64,000 bases of DNA from Choanephora cucurbitarum (lineage: Eukaryota; Mucoromycota; Mucoromycetes; Mucorales; Choanephoraceae), in NCBI GenBank assembly GCA_025331435.1, contig JAIWNI010000078.1, positions 1 through 64,000 on the forward strand, written 5' to 3'. Below the pieces are notes generated by a model. It was not told the origin of the DNA. It did no database searches and worked only from the letters and a program-made list of their open reading frames with translations. The translations under genes and the position numbers were made by a program. Position 1 is the stretch's first letter; each line of letters begins with the position of its first letter. Of the stretch, positions 24,812 through 36,704 are shown one piece after another.

Positions 24812-27098
24812 ATGAATTTCAAAAGCATGTATGAGCCGTGGAAGACAGAATGCATTGCGTATAGTGAGATAATAAAAGATGCAAAGAACCGGCAACGACA
24901 CCACAAATGGAATCAGGATGACGAGAAGGATTTCCAGGCTGTCATGCACTCAGAGGCAGACCGAGTCGAAGCTTTTATTAGCAGAAAAGAAAGAGAAATA
25001 GAGTCTCGCATCGCCTATTGTGAGCGTATCCTGAATCAAAAGAAAACGTCTGAGCCAAATAGCAACAAAACAATTCATACCGACTTGACAGACATCATTA
25101 TGGATCTTACTGACTTAGCTAAATATGCACGTTACAACTTTTTAGTTTTGCAAAAATTAATCAGAGCACACAAAGACTTTGCCCCTTCCTACAGCACTTT
25201 TTCGCTACATGATATCACACAGGTAGCTTCCTTGGACGTACAACGATTTGATCATGCTATTGTTAGAGCAGCAAGTCTCCGCGAACTCTGTAATGCAAAC
25301 TCAGATAGACCTACATTCAAAAAGATAACTGCCAACTACTGGATTCATCCCGACAATCTGAATGAAGTAAAGGCTACATTACTCTTTAATTTACCCGAAT
25401 CAGACAAAGTCGAAACCACAACTACTTATCTTGACAACTCAGAGTTTACTGTTTTTGAGCAATGGCTCGAACGTGACACAGGCGCAGAATCAATTCAGTT
25501 CCGCTACCTTGGCTCAGATAATAATGATGATTCTCTTGTTGAGCAGCTTATACGACATGCAGCTGGCTCATACTCAATCAAGAGTCTACCTCTATCAACA
25601 CATAAGCTGAACGATTTTGTAGATGGCACCTATACCTCAAATCATTACGCTATTGAACAAGAGAAAAAAGGTGTCTCTAAAGATACTGTTGATGTGCAAA
25701 AGAACTTGGCTAGTGACTTGCAGAACTCAATCATCAACAACCAACTCACGCCTGTTTTCTGCACACGCTCTCAGAATACAACATTCAAACTTCCTGGTAC
25801 TTCGACTGTATCGCTTACCTTAGAAGAAGATTTGATGTTTGAACGTAAAGCGGATCATGGTCCAAAAGAAAACAATACAATCATCGGCTTTAATGAAGCC
25901 GAAGTACACACATTTCCCTATGCCTTATTCAGAGTCCAGTTTGAGGAGATTTTGCCTTCCTGGCTTAACGAGATTCTAAAATCGAGCCTTGTCTATGAAG
26001 TTCCTTACTTCTCTAGCCACCTACATGGTATTTCACTCTTCTATAAGCAGTCCTTATCTTTGCTACCTTGGTGGTTGAGCCAATCAGAGTTGGATATTCG
26101 CAATGGTTTGCAGCCTAAAGGAAACCCGACTATTCATTTACAATGCAAAAGCCGAAAGTCATCAACAGATGGACAGTATCAAATAGGATATTTGGAATCG
26201 CAACTGTCAAATATAACCAATTTGAAGCGCTCACAGAGCAACGTGAGAAAGACATCTATTGTCCGCTCAGGCTCAACTAGATCTACACGAATGCCAAACT
26301 CAAAAGGCGCTTCAGCTAAAAGCAATCTCTCGTTTTCTGCTGCACAGAATGGAAATCCCTTTGACGACCCTATCTGGTCACAAAAGAATGAAGCATATGA
26401 AATTCCTATGTTCAAGCTATATGATAGACCTGCTTCCAATGCAGACACGTTTGATTCTATCAAACATCCAGGCACACATCATGAGAACTCTTCTACACAA
26501 CAATTGATGGATGATAAGAACTCCTCTGTCAATCCTTCAAGATCGAACAGCAAAACAAAGGACGAAAAGTACTTGGACAAGCATTTTGGAGAAGATGTTG
26601 ATCTCGAGGAAGGAAGACAGGAAGAAGATGGTGAAAAGAAAAAGAAGAAAAAGAAAGATAAAGAAGGTGGTGCTACTGTCGAGCCCAAAACGCTGTTTGC
26701 CAATGAACGTACATTCATCCACTGGCTCAATTTTGCTGCCACTTTGTTGACTACAGCTCTTACACTTATGAACTTTGGTGATCGCATTAACAATATTGTT
26801 GGTGCAATTTTCTTTGGCATTGCTTTCTTATTTGTATTTTATTCGTTTGGTTTCAATAGATGGCGTGCTTATCGTATTCTCTATAAGCCACACTTACGTT
26901 TTGATGATGTATATGGCCCTGTCTTCTTATGTATATTGCTTGTTGGTGCTTTGATTGTAAGTGTTCAAATTCATCTTGAGCCAGTTTTATTTGACATTTC
27001 CTTTTTTTTTCTAGCTAAATTTTGCTTTGAGATGGAATACACCGCTAAGCACCACAACCTATTTGGGTACAAACTCAACATCGGCTAGTGATATGTAA
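24812..27098 (+). CDS. SPX-VTC polyphosphate complex subunit, Vtc2/Vtc3-like
   Basis: Exons 24812-26956 and 27015-27098 give 742 aa. The N-terminal 150 residues are an SPX domain, which senses inositol pyrophosphates. A VTC core follows (YLDNSEFTVFEQWLER; FPYALFRVQFEEILPSW), then an acidic/Lys-rich linker. The C-terminal VTC1-like membrane domain has three hydrophobic segments (AATLLTTALTLMNFG, IFFGIAFLFVFYSFG, VFLCILLVGALIV) after the typical FANERTFIHWL. In catalytic Vtc4 proteins the tunnel contains an ERKTH-type lysine motif and paired arginines. Here the matching region reads SIQFRYLGS and then diverges without any ERK. The subunit is therefore more likely regulatory, acting in vacuolar polyphosphate synthesis. 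The start at MNFKSMYEPW was chosen because it matches the beginning of SPX domains. Confidence 0.85.
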
Positions 27099-27950
27099 AG
27101 CATAATACCCTCTTTTGTTGAAAGCAAATAAACTGTTGTTTTTTCTTTTTTGATCAAACAAGTAGACCAATTCTAGTTTGCATACATCATCAGCAATCAA
27201 ATTGGGATAATTAAATCAGTCAGCTGCTGAGAAGATATGGGCTCCAAAGATACAACAAAATAATTAATCCATATACATTGTATGAGATACTGTCAGCATT
27301 CGCTTGCATTAGGCAACAAGAGTAAAGAATGAATGAGAAAATTCAACAACTAACAATAGACGATATACGAACAGAATCTGTTAGGAAAGAAACAGAGGAG
27401 GCGTTGATTATATGAGTGAAGTTGTATAAATTGTTTTTACGAAAAGTCAATCATGCTTTGGATTATGATGTTTTGGCTTCTATAGATTTCTGAGTAATAA
27501 TAGCAAACGACAAGAAAGGATTACAATCTACCTGATATCTGCAACAGATTAGGTTTTAAATGATTTTTATTTGTTGCACGTATTTTGGGGTACAAAAAAG
27601 CGGTGCTCAACAATTAAAAGTGATAAGCTGATTATCGTCGATAAATGAAACAGAATATAAAACAAATAACAACAAGTTACTTAATCTTCTTTCAAATTGT
27701 CTTCGTCGTGTAGCCGTTGAACAGCTATTTTAGTAGCCTGCAACAGATTAGGTATATTATCTCGCTTATTCTACTCTATCCAATCACATTGCAGATGCTT
27801 TCCAAATTCAAGATTTCCCGCTTGCTTTGGATCAAAGAAAAGAGATGTCTGCTAAACCATTGCTCGCAATTGAAAACTTAAACTCTTCTGCAGAAGAAAT
27901 AAAGCCCCAAATTCTTGTCCTTTATTTAGGCAGTATTTTATTCTCTTTGA
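27099..27950. other. Convergent 3' flanks without a recognisable gene
   Basis: About 850 bp between the stop codons of the VTC and dioxygenase genes. No open frame of note, RNA gene or clear repeat is seen. Confidence 0.4.
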
Positions 27951-29105
27951 TTAGGCTGAAGCTTTAAACTTTGGCAAAGTGATATCTCCTGGTAAACCAA
28001 AGCCATAGGATGCCCAACTCAAGGATGACTGATAAAAGCTAACTAATTTCTTGCCTTCATCATTACCAGCAGCGCCTACAGCAACATGGAATGGTACCAA
28101 ATGCTATTTTACATAGTCAGTTTTTTGTGTGTGCTTATATGCATTCTGTTTTTATCTCAACATACCTCAGCTGTAGGATGAGACCTTCTGAAATCAGGAT
28201 GTTGGTCTAATTTGTTTGCTGCATCATGGCGATCTTTGCCCTGAAATCGAACAGCAACTTCTTCTAATCGTCTATCGAAATCAATTACATACTTTGGAGA
28301 AGGTTGGTTTATGTACACTTTCAAATCTCGTAAATTGTGGGTGGCACTTCCACTTCCAATGATCAAAACTTGCTCATCTCTAGCAAATTGAATTAAAATA
28401 TTTACCATCAACCACTTTTCATTCTTGTTTTTTTTCTTACCTAAGAGGAGCTAATGCTTCGCCTAACTTTACATGCATTGGCATATCTTCATGAGAGAAT
28501 GTCGACACTTCAACGATTGGGATATTGGTAGAGTTCATGGCTCGTTTTAAAGGAACCCAAACACCATGATCATGCCCATGCTTTTCGCCATCTGCTTTGA
28601 TACCAGACTAAATTTATATTACATGTAAGCAACAGGATGGGAATATATCATCACCATTTACCTTTTCTAATAATTCTATCACGCGATTCGCAATCTCAGG
28701 AGAACCTGGCTGATTCCAAGTTTGTTCGTAATAACGCTGTGGAAAGCCGTAAAAGTCATAAATCAATTTGGGCTTACTGGAGATATCGACTAACAGGTGA
28801 AGAATAGGTTAATGTAAAGTCATTCATAGACAGCATTTTTTATCACGACATTTACCAAAGATGTTGTTCTGACCTTCACCTTGCCAATGAGCACTGATTA
28901 CAACAATAGCCTTAGGCTTTAGTTCGTTCTGGATATATTCTCCAAGCCATTCGAAAAATTGACCAGGTTTTTCTTGATTTTCTAGTAAATTAGGACCTGT
29001 GTTCAAAGTGTTTAGTCATTGAGTTAGGAGCAAAGGTGTAATAATCTAACCTCCATGCGAGACATAAAACACAGGTGTTCTTTTGAGAGCAGTTGCGACC
29101 GACAT
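27951..29105 (-). CDS. Extradiol ring-cleavage dioxygenase, LigB/4,5-DOPA dioxygenase type
   Basis: Six exons (29105-29051, 28996-28856, 28789-28662, 28607-28441, 28379-28166, 28103-27951) give 285 aa. Zinc/iron-ligand histidines of the LigB fold are in place: FYVSHGGPNLL (H17), AIVVISAHWQGEG and HDHGVWVPLKRA. The block LIIGSGSATHNLR is the next family hallmark, and HLVPFHVAVGAAG supplies the last conserved histidines. Members open catechol rings, such as 4,5-cleavage of DOPA in plants and bacteria. The true substrate in this fungus is unknown. Length is close to the 260-280 aa of the family. The protein has no signal peptide and is likely cytosolic. Confidence 0.85.
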
Positions 29106-30851
29106 AATAATGAAAGGAAAATGGAATAAAATAAACTTTGCTAATCATGCTCAACTCAACTCGTAATTTATAGTTTGTAATAAACACTCCGAAGAAAAGC
29201 CTTGATTTCATTAAAACAAAGTCCTGCTTAGATGCTTTACTTCTCGTAGTCTATAATTGGTTATAGGATTTCTTTTTTGAGGCAAAATACACCTTGATAT
29301 GAAAAAAGTGACACTGGACTTACTTACTGACCGGATTACTAAAACCATTACTAATCAACTTGAACAATGCATCTGAGCGCCTGTAACACGTATTGCTCAT
29401 TTTACAGGCGGATAAATTCACTTCCGCATATAAACTTTGTTAAATTCCATTTTCTCGCTCTGATCAGCCAGTATCTTAGCCATATCACATGAACTAAGGA
29501 GGGAAACTTTTCTTACATGTACAATGATGCGCCACGCCCATTAGTTGATAGTTGTTGTTGTTGCCATCTGGTCAACTTTTTATTTTGGATTTCAAATTGG
29601 CCACAATTTCTACTTATGGTGCGATAATGCTGAAGTCCAAACTCAGCTAAGAGGTTCTGTCGCTTATGGAAAAAATTTACTTATTCTGGAATTTGTTTTC
29701 TTATCTCGTGTTACGTCTCAATTTCTCTGGCTTGATTTAGTGTCAAATACTTTTCTTCTAGCTTACTATATGCCTCTATTTGGGCTTCATTGGAGAACAA
29801 GACAAGAGCTTCAGATGATTATTATAGTTGTTACTAACATGCTGTTGTAAAATATCTGATAATTAGATTTCTGGGAAGAGACATAACGCAGATCAGTTCA
29901 CAAAAGGCAACGGTTTCAGCTATGTTACCATTCACAAAGGTAATGAGTTTGATATTGTTGGGTACCTGAATAGATTTAGTCTTCTGAAGTCTACTGCTGA
30001 AGCGCCCCTGTCCAAGAATGCATATAATATCTAGTATGAACCAAACGCAAACTAGCACTATGGTTGACTAGTTGTTGTTTCACTAACCTCACACTTGTCT
30101 CAAGATTAAACTTGAAATTTCTATTAGACTTTGTGAAATGCAACCTCCTGTGAGTGTATAGAGAACGCGATAAGCCACTTCGTCAATGTTGTGAATGAAT
30201 ATGCATTCGTATATGATAGACTACCAGTACATATCCTACCCGTTTCTCTACTCTGATGGCTTTTGTTTAACAGCTGAATATGCTTAGTTTAATGCAAAAA
30301 AAACTAAAAACCTATACTAGCTTTACACAGATTTGCTTGAAGTATAGAAGAAGAAGAGATATTATAAAGAGATATTTTTGGTTATAAAACTTAGTAGCTT
30401 TTAGTAAGGTATGGTTGGGTTGCAAACTAATTATTAATAAACAAAAAAAGTCTGCAGCATAGACTGATTGGACAGTTTACTAACTGTATGAACAGAAAGG
30501 CTGCTGTCTAATTATCTTGAACATCAAAGACTAATTTGAGCACTGCTTGCAAACCTGCCGACAAGATTTAACGCACCAAATTTTTCTTAATTGATTTTAC
30601 ACACTCCATTCGCTAACAGATCAAGTTAAAGAAAATCAGTGTTAACACCAAAACCCAAAGGTAAGACGAGATATAATAGATGGTTTTCTGAGTATTATAT
30701 TGAAAACGAGTTCTCGCATCCATAAGGTAATAGCAGATAGTAGTTAATATGTATAAAAAATATATGATACTGATACTAATGAAATAAGGATTGTCTATAT
30801 ACTTGTTATTTCAATAAGAAAAGAAGAAGGAAAGAGATACTGGAGCTGAAG
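29106..30851. other. 1.75-kb gene-poor stretch
   Basis: A 101-codon plus-strand frame (29545-29850) is Val/Leu/Phe-rich and looks like chance coding in AT-rich DNA or an eroded element; no domain is recognised. The rest is AT-rich with scattered A runs. Confidence 0.35.
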
Positions 30852-32448
30852 TTACTCGTCTTTCTTAGTGACGACTTGTTCACCATCCAGTTTTTTGGCA
30901 GGATAAAGAACAAATCTCCAAATCGGAAAGATGACAAAGGCAACCGCAAAAGCAATAGACCACCCAACCTTGACAACTAAAGGAGCAGGTGTATGGAACT
31001 CGTTTTCAGCAAACTTGAGACAAATCAAGGTTTCTGTCATGATGTTAAAGATCAAAAGCCAAGCGTGTGCACCCATGCGTAAGGTTGTATCGTCAGAGAG
31101 ATATTGATAAAGTTCTCTGGTAGCAGGAAGTGCAAACAAGAACAAGAGGATCAAACGATAGGTATTGAGAGGATGTTCTGGTGGAACCCAAAGAAGGTAT
31201 TTGAGGTAAAAGCAATTCAGTTCACATTGCAAAAACTAAATAACTGTTTCAGTTCTCTTGTCAAGATAAAAAGCTTTGTTAGTTCTTACCACAATCAATA
31301 GAAGACAAGTACCAAAATAGTTCTTGGGCGAGCTTGTCGTCTTCCATTCATATCGAGTCCATTCGCGAGGTGTAAATTGCTGAACTGCGCGTTTTGCTTT
31401 GCCGCGAATTGTCTTGATCTGCTTAAATCCAACCCATGAATATTGCTATAGACAAAGATGAGCTGTTTTGAAAACCAAAATATAAAAGACAAGACTACAA
31501 TACCTTGACAGAGAAATACTGACAAAATCTCATACCAACTGCAATACCAAGCCAGTTACAAACCAACACATCAAGAATCCACTATGTCCAATGTTTTAGT
31601 GTCATCAATGACTCAATTATAATTAAAAAAAAAAAGCGGACTTACATGATCCCACCAACATTCAGCAAAGTTGTTCAGCTGATGCTGCAAAGAGTACTCG
31701 CATAATTCAAAGGCCACAGAAATAATCCAACAGAAATAATAATCACGAAGAATCAAGGCCTTACCGAACCACCCAAGGGCATGTGCCAAAACAAAAACAT
31801 CCATTTGATTCTATAGAGCAAAATAAGCTAAAATCTATCTCTTGTCTCTCTCTGAAAATTACCTTGATGTTTTCCCATGTTAATACACAAGCATCAGCAT
31901 AGGATCTTTCAGGCAATAATACACCTAAACTAGAATCAAAATACGTCATAAAGTAACGTGCATCATCTTTGTTCTAAATTCAAACCGAAAAAAAGAACCA
32001 CTGTTATTTTTTTTCATGAATCACACAAACAATAGATCATACCAAAAACAATAAAAAGACAAGGAACAGTTGATAAAGTACACTTAGACTGAGGACAGCT
32101 CTCCAGATAGGCTTGCTTGGACGTACAAAGGGACCATCTGGGAATTGAAGCATACCAATAAACACGAAACATGCAACAGCAGCCAACAAGCCCAATTTGA
32201 TGTTATCGGCTGTATCTTCATAGTTTGATCTGGTGGCAGCATAAAACATAAGCGCCAGTAAAACAACTAATGCTGTCAACGTATGTGGATGAACTGCGAT
32301 CAATTTCTCAAGTTAGAAAAGTATCATCATGATTTTAATAAACAACTTTACAAATGGGTTCATCAAGAATAGTTGCAGTTTCTTCAGTGACACTTTCTCC
32401 TACTATTGATGTGTCTGTTGTTATCGCTTTATCTTGCCTCTCTGTCAT
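30852..32448 (-). CDS. Base-exchange phosphatidylserine synthase (PTDSS/PSS1 type)
   Basis: Seven exons (32448-32352, 32293-32043, 31973-31863, 31810-31646, 31581-31504, 31445-31290, 31235-30852) give 413 aa in phase. Diagnostic blocks are [20 protein letters not shown] and RSYADAC, then [20 protein letters not shown] and [19 protein letters not shown], all hallmarks of the PSS family. About eight to nine hydrophobic segments are present. The C-terminus is Lys-rich ([15 protein letters not shown]). Such enzymes sit in the ER membrane and swap serine for the head group of phosphatidylcholine or -ethanolamine. Model fungi instead use the CDP-alcohol enzyme Cho1, which lacks these motifs, so the presence of this gene is notable. 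The next gene upstream ends 136 bp away on the same strand. Confidence 0.9.
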
Positions 32449-32584
32449 AATAGAAAAGTTATGCACAAAATTAAAAGAAAGAAAAAGAAAGATGAAAAAA
32501 AAATTAAGTGATTTGTGGGGCAAAGTTGGTTTTATGTGTGACGATGAAATTGACTCTTTTTTCTTTTCCTTTTTCTTTTAAGGT

Positions 32585-34442
32585 TTAGATCTGTCCCTTA
32601 ATGTCTACTTTATTATAGCTTTTACTTTGTGCCATTAAGATGGGTAGTGCAGATTTGGTATCGAACAAAGGTGCGCTTTTGTCTTTGCTGGGTATAACTC
32701 GAATACCATGTTCTCTTAAAAACTGCACTAATTTCTTAATGCTTTTGAAAGAAAGTTCTTGAGCGATATAAGATAATGGTACACCTAATTTATAGCTAGA
32801 AGTGGAAAATGTCATTCTTAAGTCACTTTGGCTTATTTAAGTCACCTACGCTTTACACATGACTAAAAGCGCGTCAATACGCACTCGCCCAACAAACTGA
32901 TCCAGCAAATAGCCGCCCATATTAGGCGCTTCCTCATACAGCTGAAAGAATTTATGGTAGTTTCCCTTAGCCAATGAGGTACGCACCATTAATGCATGCT
33001 GGACACAACTTGCATGATTCTCTAACCCAATATCACACATCTCTTCCAACATGGCATTGATATCTGTCATGTAACAGATAAGCTGACGTTCTTGTAATCT
33101 GCTTTTTTTCTTTTACCTGATTGATTCTGAGAGAAAATCAAGTAGAGAATTCTATAAGCTGTAAATTCATCCTCACATCCGGATATATCCTGTTCATACA
33201 GATATTTCAGTTGTGTTTGACACTGGTTATATTCCCCAATATCACCCTGTAAGAAATGTGTTATTCCTTCTCATTCTAATACTACAAAACCAAAAGAAAA
33301 AACAAGCCTTACTTTTTCAAGTGCAATTCGAGCATGTGTTTCATATACCATGACAGTAAATTCATTTCGGATACGCTGAACCTGTGATTCACTGAATCAA
33401 TTCATTTACTCTTGATGTCCACAACAACAATACACTTACAGTCAGGTCCTGTCTCATCGATTTGAACTGTTCACATATGTAAGAGTAATTAGCTTCCGTT
33501 TTCCATTTCGTACGCAACATTTTATAGGTTTTCTTCAAAACATTCAATGGTCGAACAGTAGCTGGATCAGCGGCCTAAGAAATAGGAATTCATTCATCAC
33601 TTCCTTTCGCTCTTTTGTTGGTATGTATACGTACTGAAGTAAGACGGAAATAAGGCTTCTCTAGATTGGTGCTGGTGCCTATAATTACTTGATCAAGATC
33701 ATTTCCATTGTCGTTCCAAACAATAGGCGTGAAGCTTTTCTTCTTCTTTTTCTTTAATGGTGGTGGTGCTGTAGCTGTGTCATTTTGAAATCGCAGTGCT
33801 CTTAACTGTCGCCTCTTTTCTTCTGCTGGTGTTAGTTCAATATTACCTAGCTTTGAAACAATAGCAGCTGGCCTGTTGGAGAAAGAAATACATGTTAATA
33901 AGAGGAAACCGGAAGGAACAGAATATCAACATTTACTTTTTGTGAAATAGGCTTAATGAGTTTGGATTTTTTGTGTCAATACATGCACTATTGAGATATG
34001 TAAAAGAATTATTGAGCACCATCTCTAATGCTGTCTGCTTTAGTTGCTCTGTCTATACCTTGGTAAGTCTCTCTCATTCCAATCAATGACGTTTAGCATG
34101 TCCGTGTTTTTAGCTTGAGTTATAATCTTTTTAAGTTGCATCTCAACAAGCGGTTTACTTTCGGGCAAGCAATTCTCCATAGCATGTTGAACGTATTCTC
34201 TATTGACATAGACCAAATCCTTCTTATTTAACTCGAAGCGCTCTTTTTTTTTTTTTTTACTAAGGCAAATTATTTCATAAAAAAACAAAAGAAAATCCTT
34301 ACTGAAGTGACTGAGGTAAAGGTTGCTCTAAAGTAGCTGCTTTTAGTGTTCCTAGTTTGATACCTGGCGTTTGGTTGACTGCAACTGACTTCTTCTTATT
34401 TCCTACTTTCACAGGTATATACTGAGGTTGTTTCTTGCTCAT
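32585..34442 (-). CDS. THP3/LENG8-type SAC3-domain protein
   Basis: Nine exons (34442-34303, 34259-34059, 33987-33937, 33872-33635, 33574-33440, 33381-33313, 33246-33117, 33063-32850, 32795-32585) give 462 aa. The C-terminal half is a SAC3/GANP helical domain: [19 protein letters not shown] and [20 protein letters not shown], then [18 protein letters not shown] and [19 protein letters not shown]-like end follows ([14 protein letters not shown]). This order matches yeast Thp3 and human LENG8, which couple transcription with mRNA processing and export. Exon 2 starts with five Lys codons written as a 15-A run. The acceptor of exon 3 is less certain because the preceding intron (34058-33988) has a coding-looking stretch in another phase. 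Confidence 0.83.
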
Positions 34443-34738
34443 TTTCTTTTGTGTGTGTATATGCAAGTTTTTTTCTTCTTTTTTTCTAGATTTATATTAC
34501 AAACTTGGAGAAAAAAAAAGAAAGCAATAAGAATGAGAGAAAGAACAAAGGTCAAAAATCCTTAAGCAAAATGACCCAATCAGCTGAAATTTTCTTAGTC
34601 CGGTGGTTCAGATATATTTCGACTCGAAATTCGGAGATGAAGTGAGAACCAGACCCAGCTCTATTCAAGAGTTCTAAAGTGCAACCCATTGGCACTAATA
34701 GTGAATCCCTCTCTCAACTTCTTCGTTCATCTAACAAA

Positions 34739-35561
34739 ATGGTATGTTCATCATCGTGGATGGTAGAGCAAGAGATCGCATAGAGAGTGAAGCAAGGAAG
34801 CGATTGCAGATAGATTGAAATCGTCTATCAAACAATATTCAAATGGATGAGAGATTTCGACTTACAAGATATGAATGGATTGATGGGCCATATAAATCGA
34901 ATTGTCTTTGCTTTTTATGTGTATATGTACGCAGCATATTGCATACAATTGAAGTTTATATATACAGTATATATGCGCCTTTGGTCTTCTATATGCTTCT
35001 TCTCTTTGTGTGCTCTACCACACAGATCTCTCTTTGTTGATTAGCCAGAAGAACTAACAGAGCCCCTATTTAATAATAGACTTGCAAGAGAAGAAACAAC
35101 GGACGTAACAAGCACGGTCGTGGTCACAACAAGTTTGTTCGCTGTATCAACTGTTACCGTTGTGTCCCTAAGGATAAGGCTATCAAGCGTTTCACCATCC
35201 GTAACATGGTTGAAGCTGCTGCCGTCCGTGATCTTCAAGAAGCTTCCGTCTATGAAGGTAATTTGATCAAACCCTAAAAGCAAATAGACAGGGATAGCCT
35301 AGGCAAAAAGAGAAGAAGTAGACTGACATTATCTTTTAGAATACGCTATCCCCAAGTTGTACGTCAAGCTTCACTACTGTGTTTCTTGTGCTATCCACGC
35401 TCGTGTCGTCCGTGTTCGTTCTGCTGTCGACCGTCGCAACCGTCTTCCTCCTCCCAGATTCAGATTCCAAAAGGTAAGAGTTTGAGAGATAAATGCATTC
35501 TAAATTGAAACAATAAAACTCATCATTCACTTTGTTTTTACAGGCTGCCAACAAGGCTTAA
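34739..35561 (+). CDS. RPS26: Small-subunit ribosomal protein eS26
   Basis: Exons 34739-34741, 35080-35257, 35340-35473 and 35544-35561 give 110 aa, close to eS26 in other fungi. The protein reads [17 protein letters not shown] and then [19 protein letters not shown], with the zinc-binding cysteines in C-x2-C and later [16 protein letters not shown]. eS26 sits at the mRNA exit channel of the 40S subunit and contacts mRNA upstream of the start codon. The first coding exon is only the ATG, directly followed by the donor GTATGT. That placement is supported by frame, by the N-terminal sequence and by the pyrimidine-rich leader before it. The first intron (34742-35079, 338 nt) is much longer than others in the window, as is common for ribosomal protein genes. 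The gene shares a 296-bp divergent promoter with the THP3-like gene. Confidence 0.93.
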
Positions 35562-35780
35562 ATCTTTTGATGTTAATATTTTGAATAAAACAAAAAGAAG
35601 ACAGACCTTCTCTGTTTAAATTATAAGCGACATTATTTTCTAAGCCTGTCACTTACCTGTTTGGTGTGTTTTGATATGTTGATAGATGAACTTAATTTAT
35701 CTCAACCTGTTTTTATAAAGAGAAAGAATTGTTGTCCTTAGCTTTTTTTTTCTCAAACACTTTTTACATTTCACAAAACC

Positions 35781-36704
35781 ATGGAAAGCGACAAGCCTTT
35801 TACTGAAGAAGAAGCAAAATTGTTTAGGGGAAATATAACTGATCTACTGAAGCAGTTGAAACAAATTCAGTGCATCTTACTCAAAACTAGTCAGCCTGTT
35901 CAATCAAGAAAGCGCAAGAGGACATCATTAGAAACATTGCAACAGCAAGGATACAATGTCCATTCTGAATACTGCAGCTATCTTGATCAGTTATCAGACT
36001 ATGCAAGAGGTCAACACGCACTCTTGAATGACATAAAACAAGACATAATTAATATATCTAAGCTTGAATTTAACAAAGGAAAAGATAGTGCCAAAATTGA
36101 CTATATCTCTCGACAACTTATGCAGAAGACTCATGAATATCTCAAACAGAAGGACACAGTTAAACTACCTAGTTTCGAGACTTGTGAAGAGGTCCTTGAT
36201 CAAGAATTGAATCGCTTTTATCAAACAAGATCCTTCCCTGAACTGAAGAACCAAAGGTCAAACCTCTTGGCAGGCGCAAACACTTCTTTACTTGTAGCTA
36301 GTGGTGTGTGTGCCTTGACTAATTACCACCCATTAATCTCACTTGGGCTTGTTGGAGGGATGATTACTACCTATGGCTATTCTTATTCTGATATGTCTAG
36401 CACTATTGCTCAAGAAAAGCCTGACTTGGTACATGTCTTTCAAGCACTCAAATGGCATATGCAGGCTGTCAATGACCAGCTTCAATCAAGCCATGACACT
36501 TCACTGAAAGTCCTTAAATTAATTGAGAATTCCGTCTTTTCAATTCCATTGAATCTATCCTTCGAGGAAGGTTCTCTCCAAAAAGCGACTGCAAAAATTG
36601 ATGAGCCAGCAAAGATCATTGAATATTTGATTGAAGTTTATCAAGACATAATCACTGAAACTAAGAAATACAAGGATAGTATAAAGTTCTTTTTACTGCT
36701 TTGA
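35781..36704 (+). CDS. Hypothetical protein with a C-terminal-half membrane hairpin
   Basis: This single-exon frame encodes 307 aa and has a clear ATG 220 bp after the eS26 stop. Residues 1-150 are charged and helical, with a short basic patch (SRKRKR). Residues about 164-200 form a hydrophobic hairpin (AGANTSLLVASGVCALT, then ISLGLVGGMITTYGYSY). A second helical region (LVHVFQALKWHMQAVNDQLQ) follows. I do not recognise the family. The layout, coiled coil then hairpin then helix, is compatible with a membrane-bound scaffold, but no function should be read into it. Codon use and low stop density over 924 nt favour a real gene. Confidence 0.6.
   Translation: MESDKPFTEEEAKLFRGNITDLLKQLKQIQCILLKTSQPVQSRKRKRTSLETLQQQGYNVHSEYCSYLDQLSDYARGQHALLNDIKQDIINISKLEFNKGKDSAKIDYISRQLMQKTHEYLKQKDTVKLPSFETCEEVLDQELNRFYQTRSFPELKNQRSNLLAGANTSLLVASGVCALTNYHPLISLGLVGGMITTYGYSYSDMSSTIAQEKPDLVHVFQALKWHMQAVNDQLQSSHDTSLKVLKLIENSVFSIPLNLSFEEGSLQKATAKIDEPAKIIEYLIEVYQDIITETKKYKDSIKFFLLL

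Noticed and set aside
29545..29850. 101-codon plus-strand frame
   Set aside because: Composition is dominated by Val/Leu/Phe from AT-rich DNA; no start context, introns or domain pattern.
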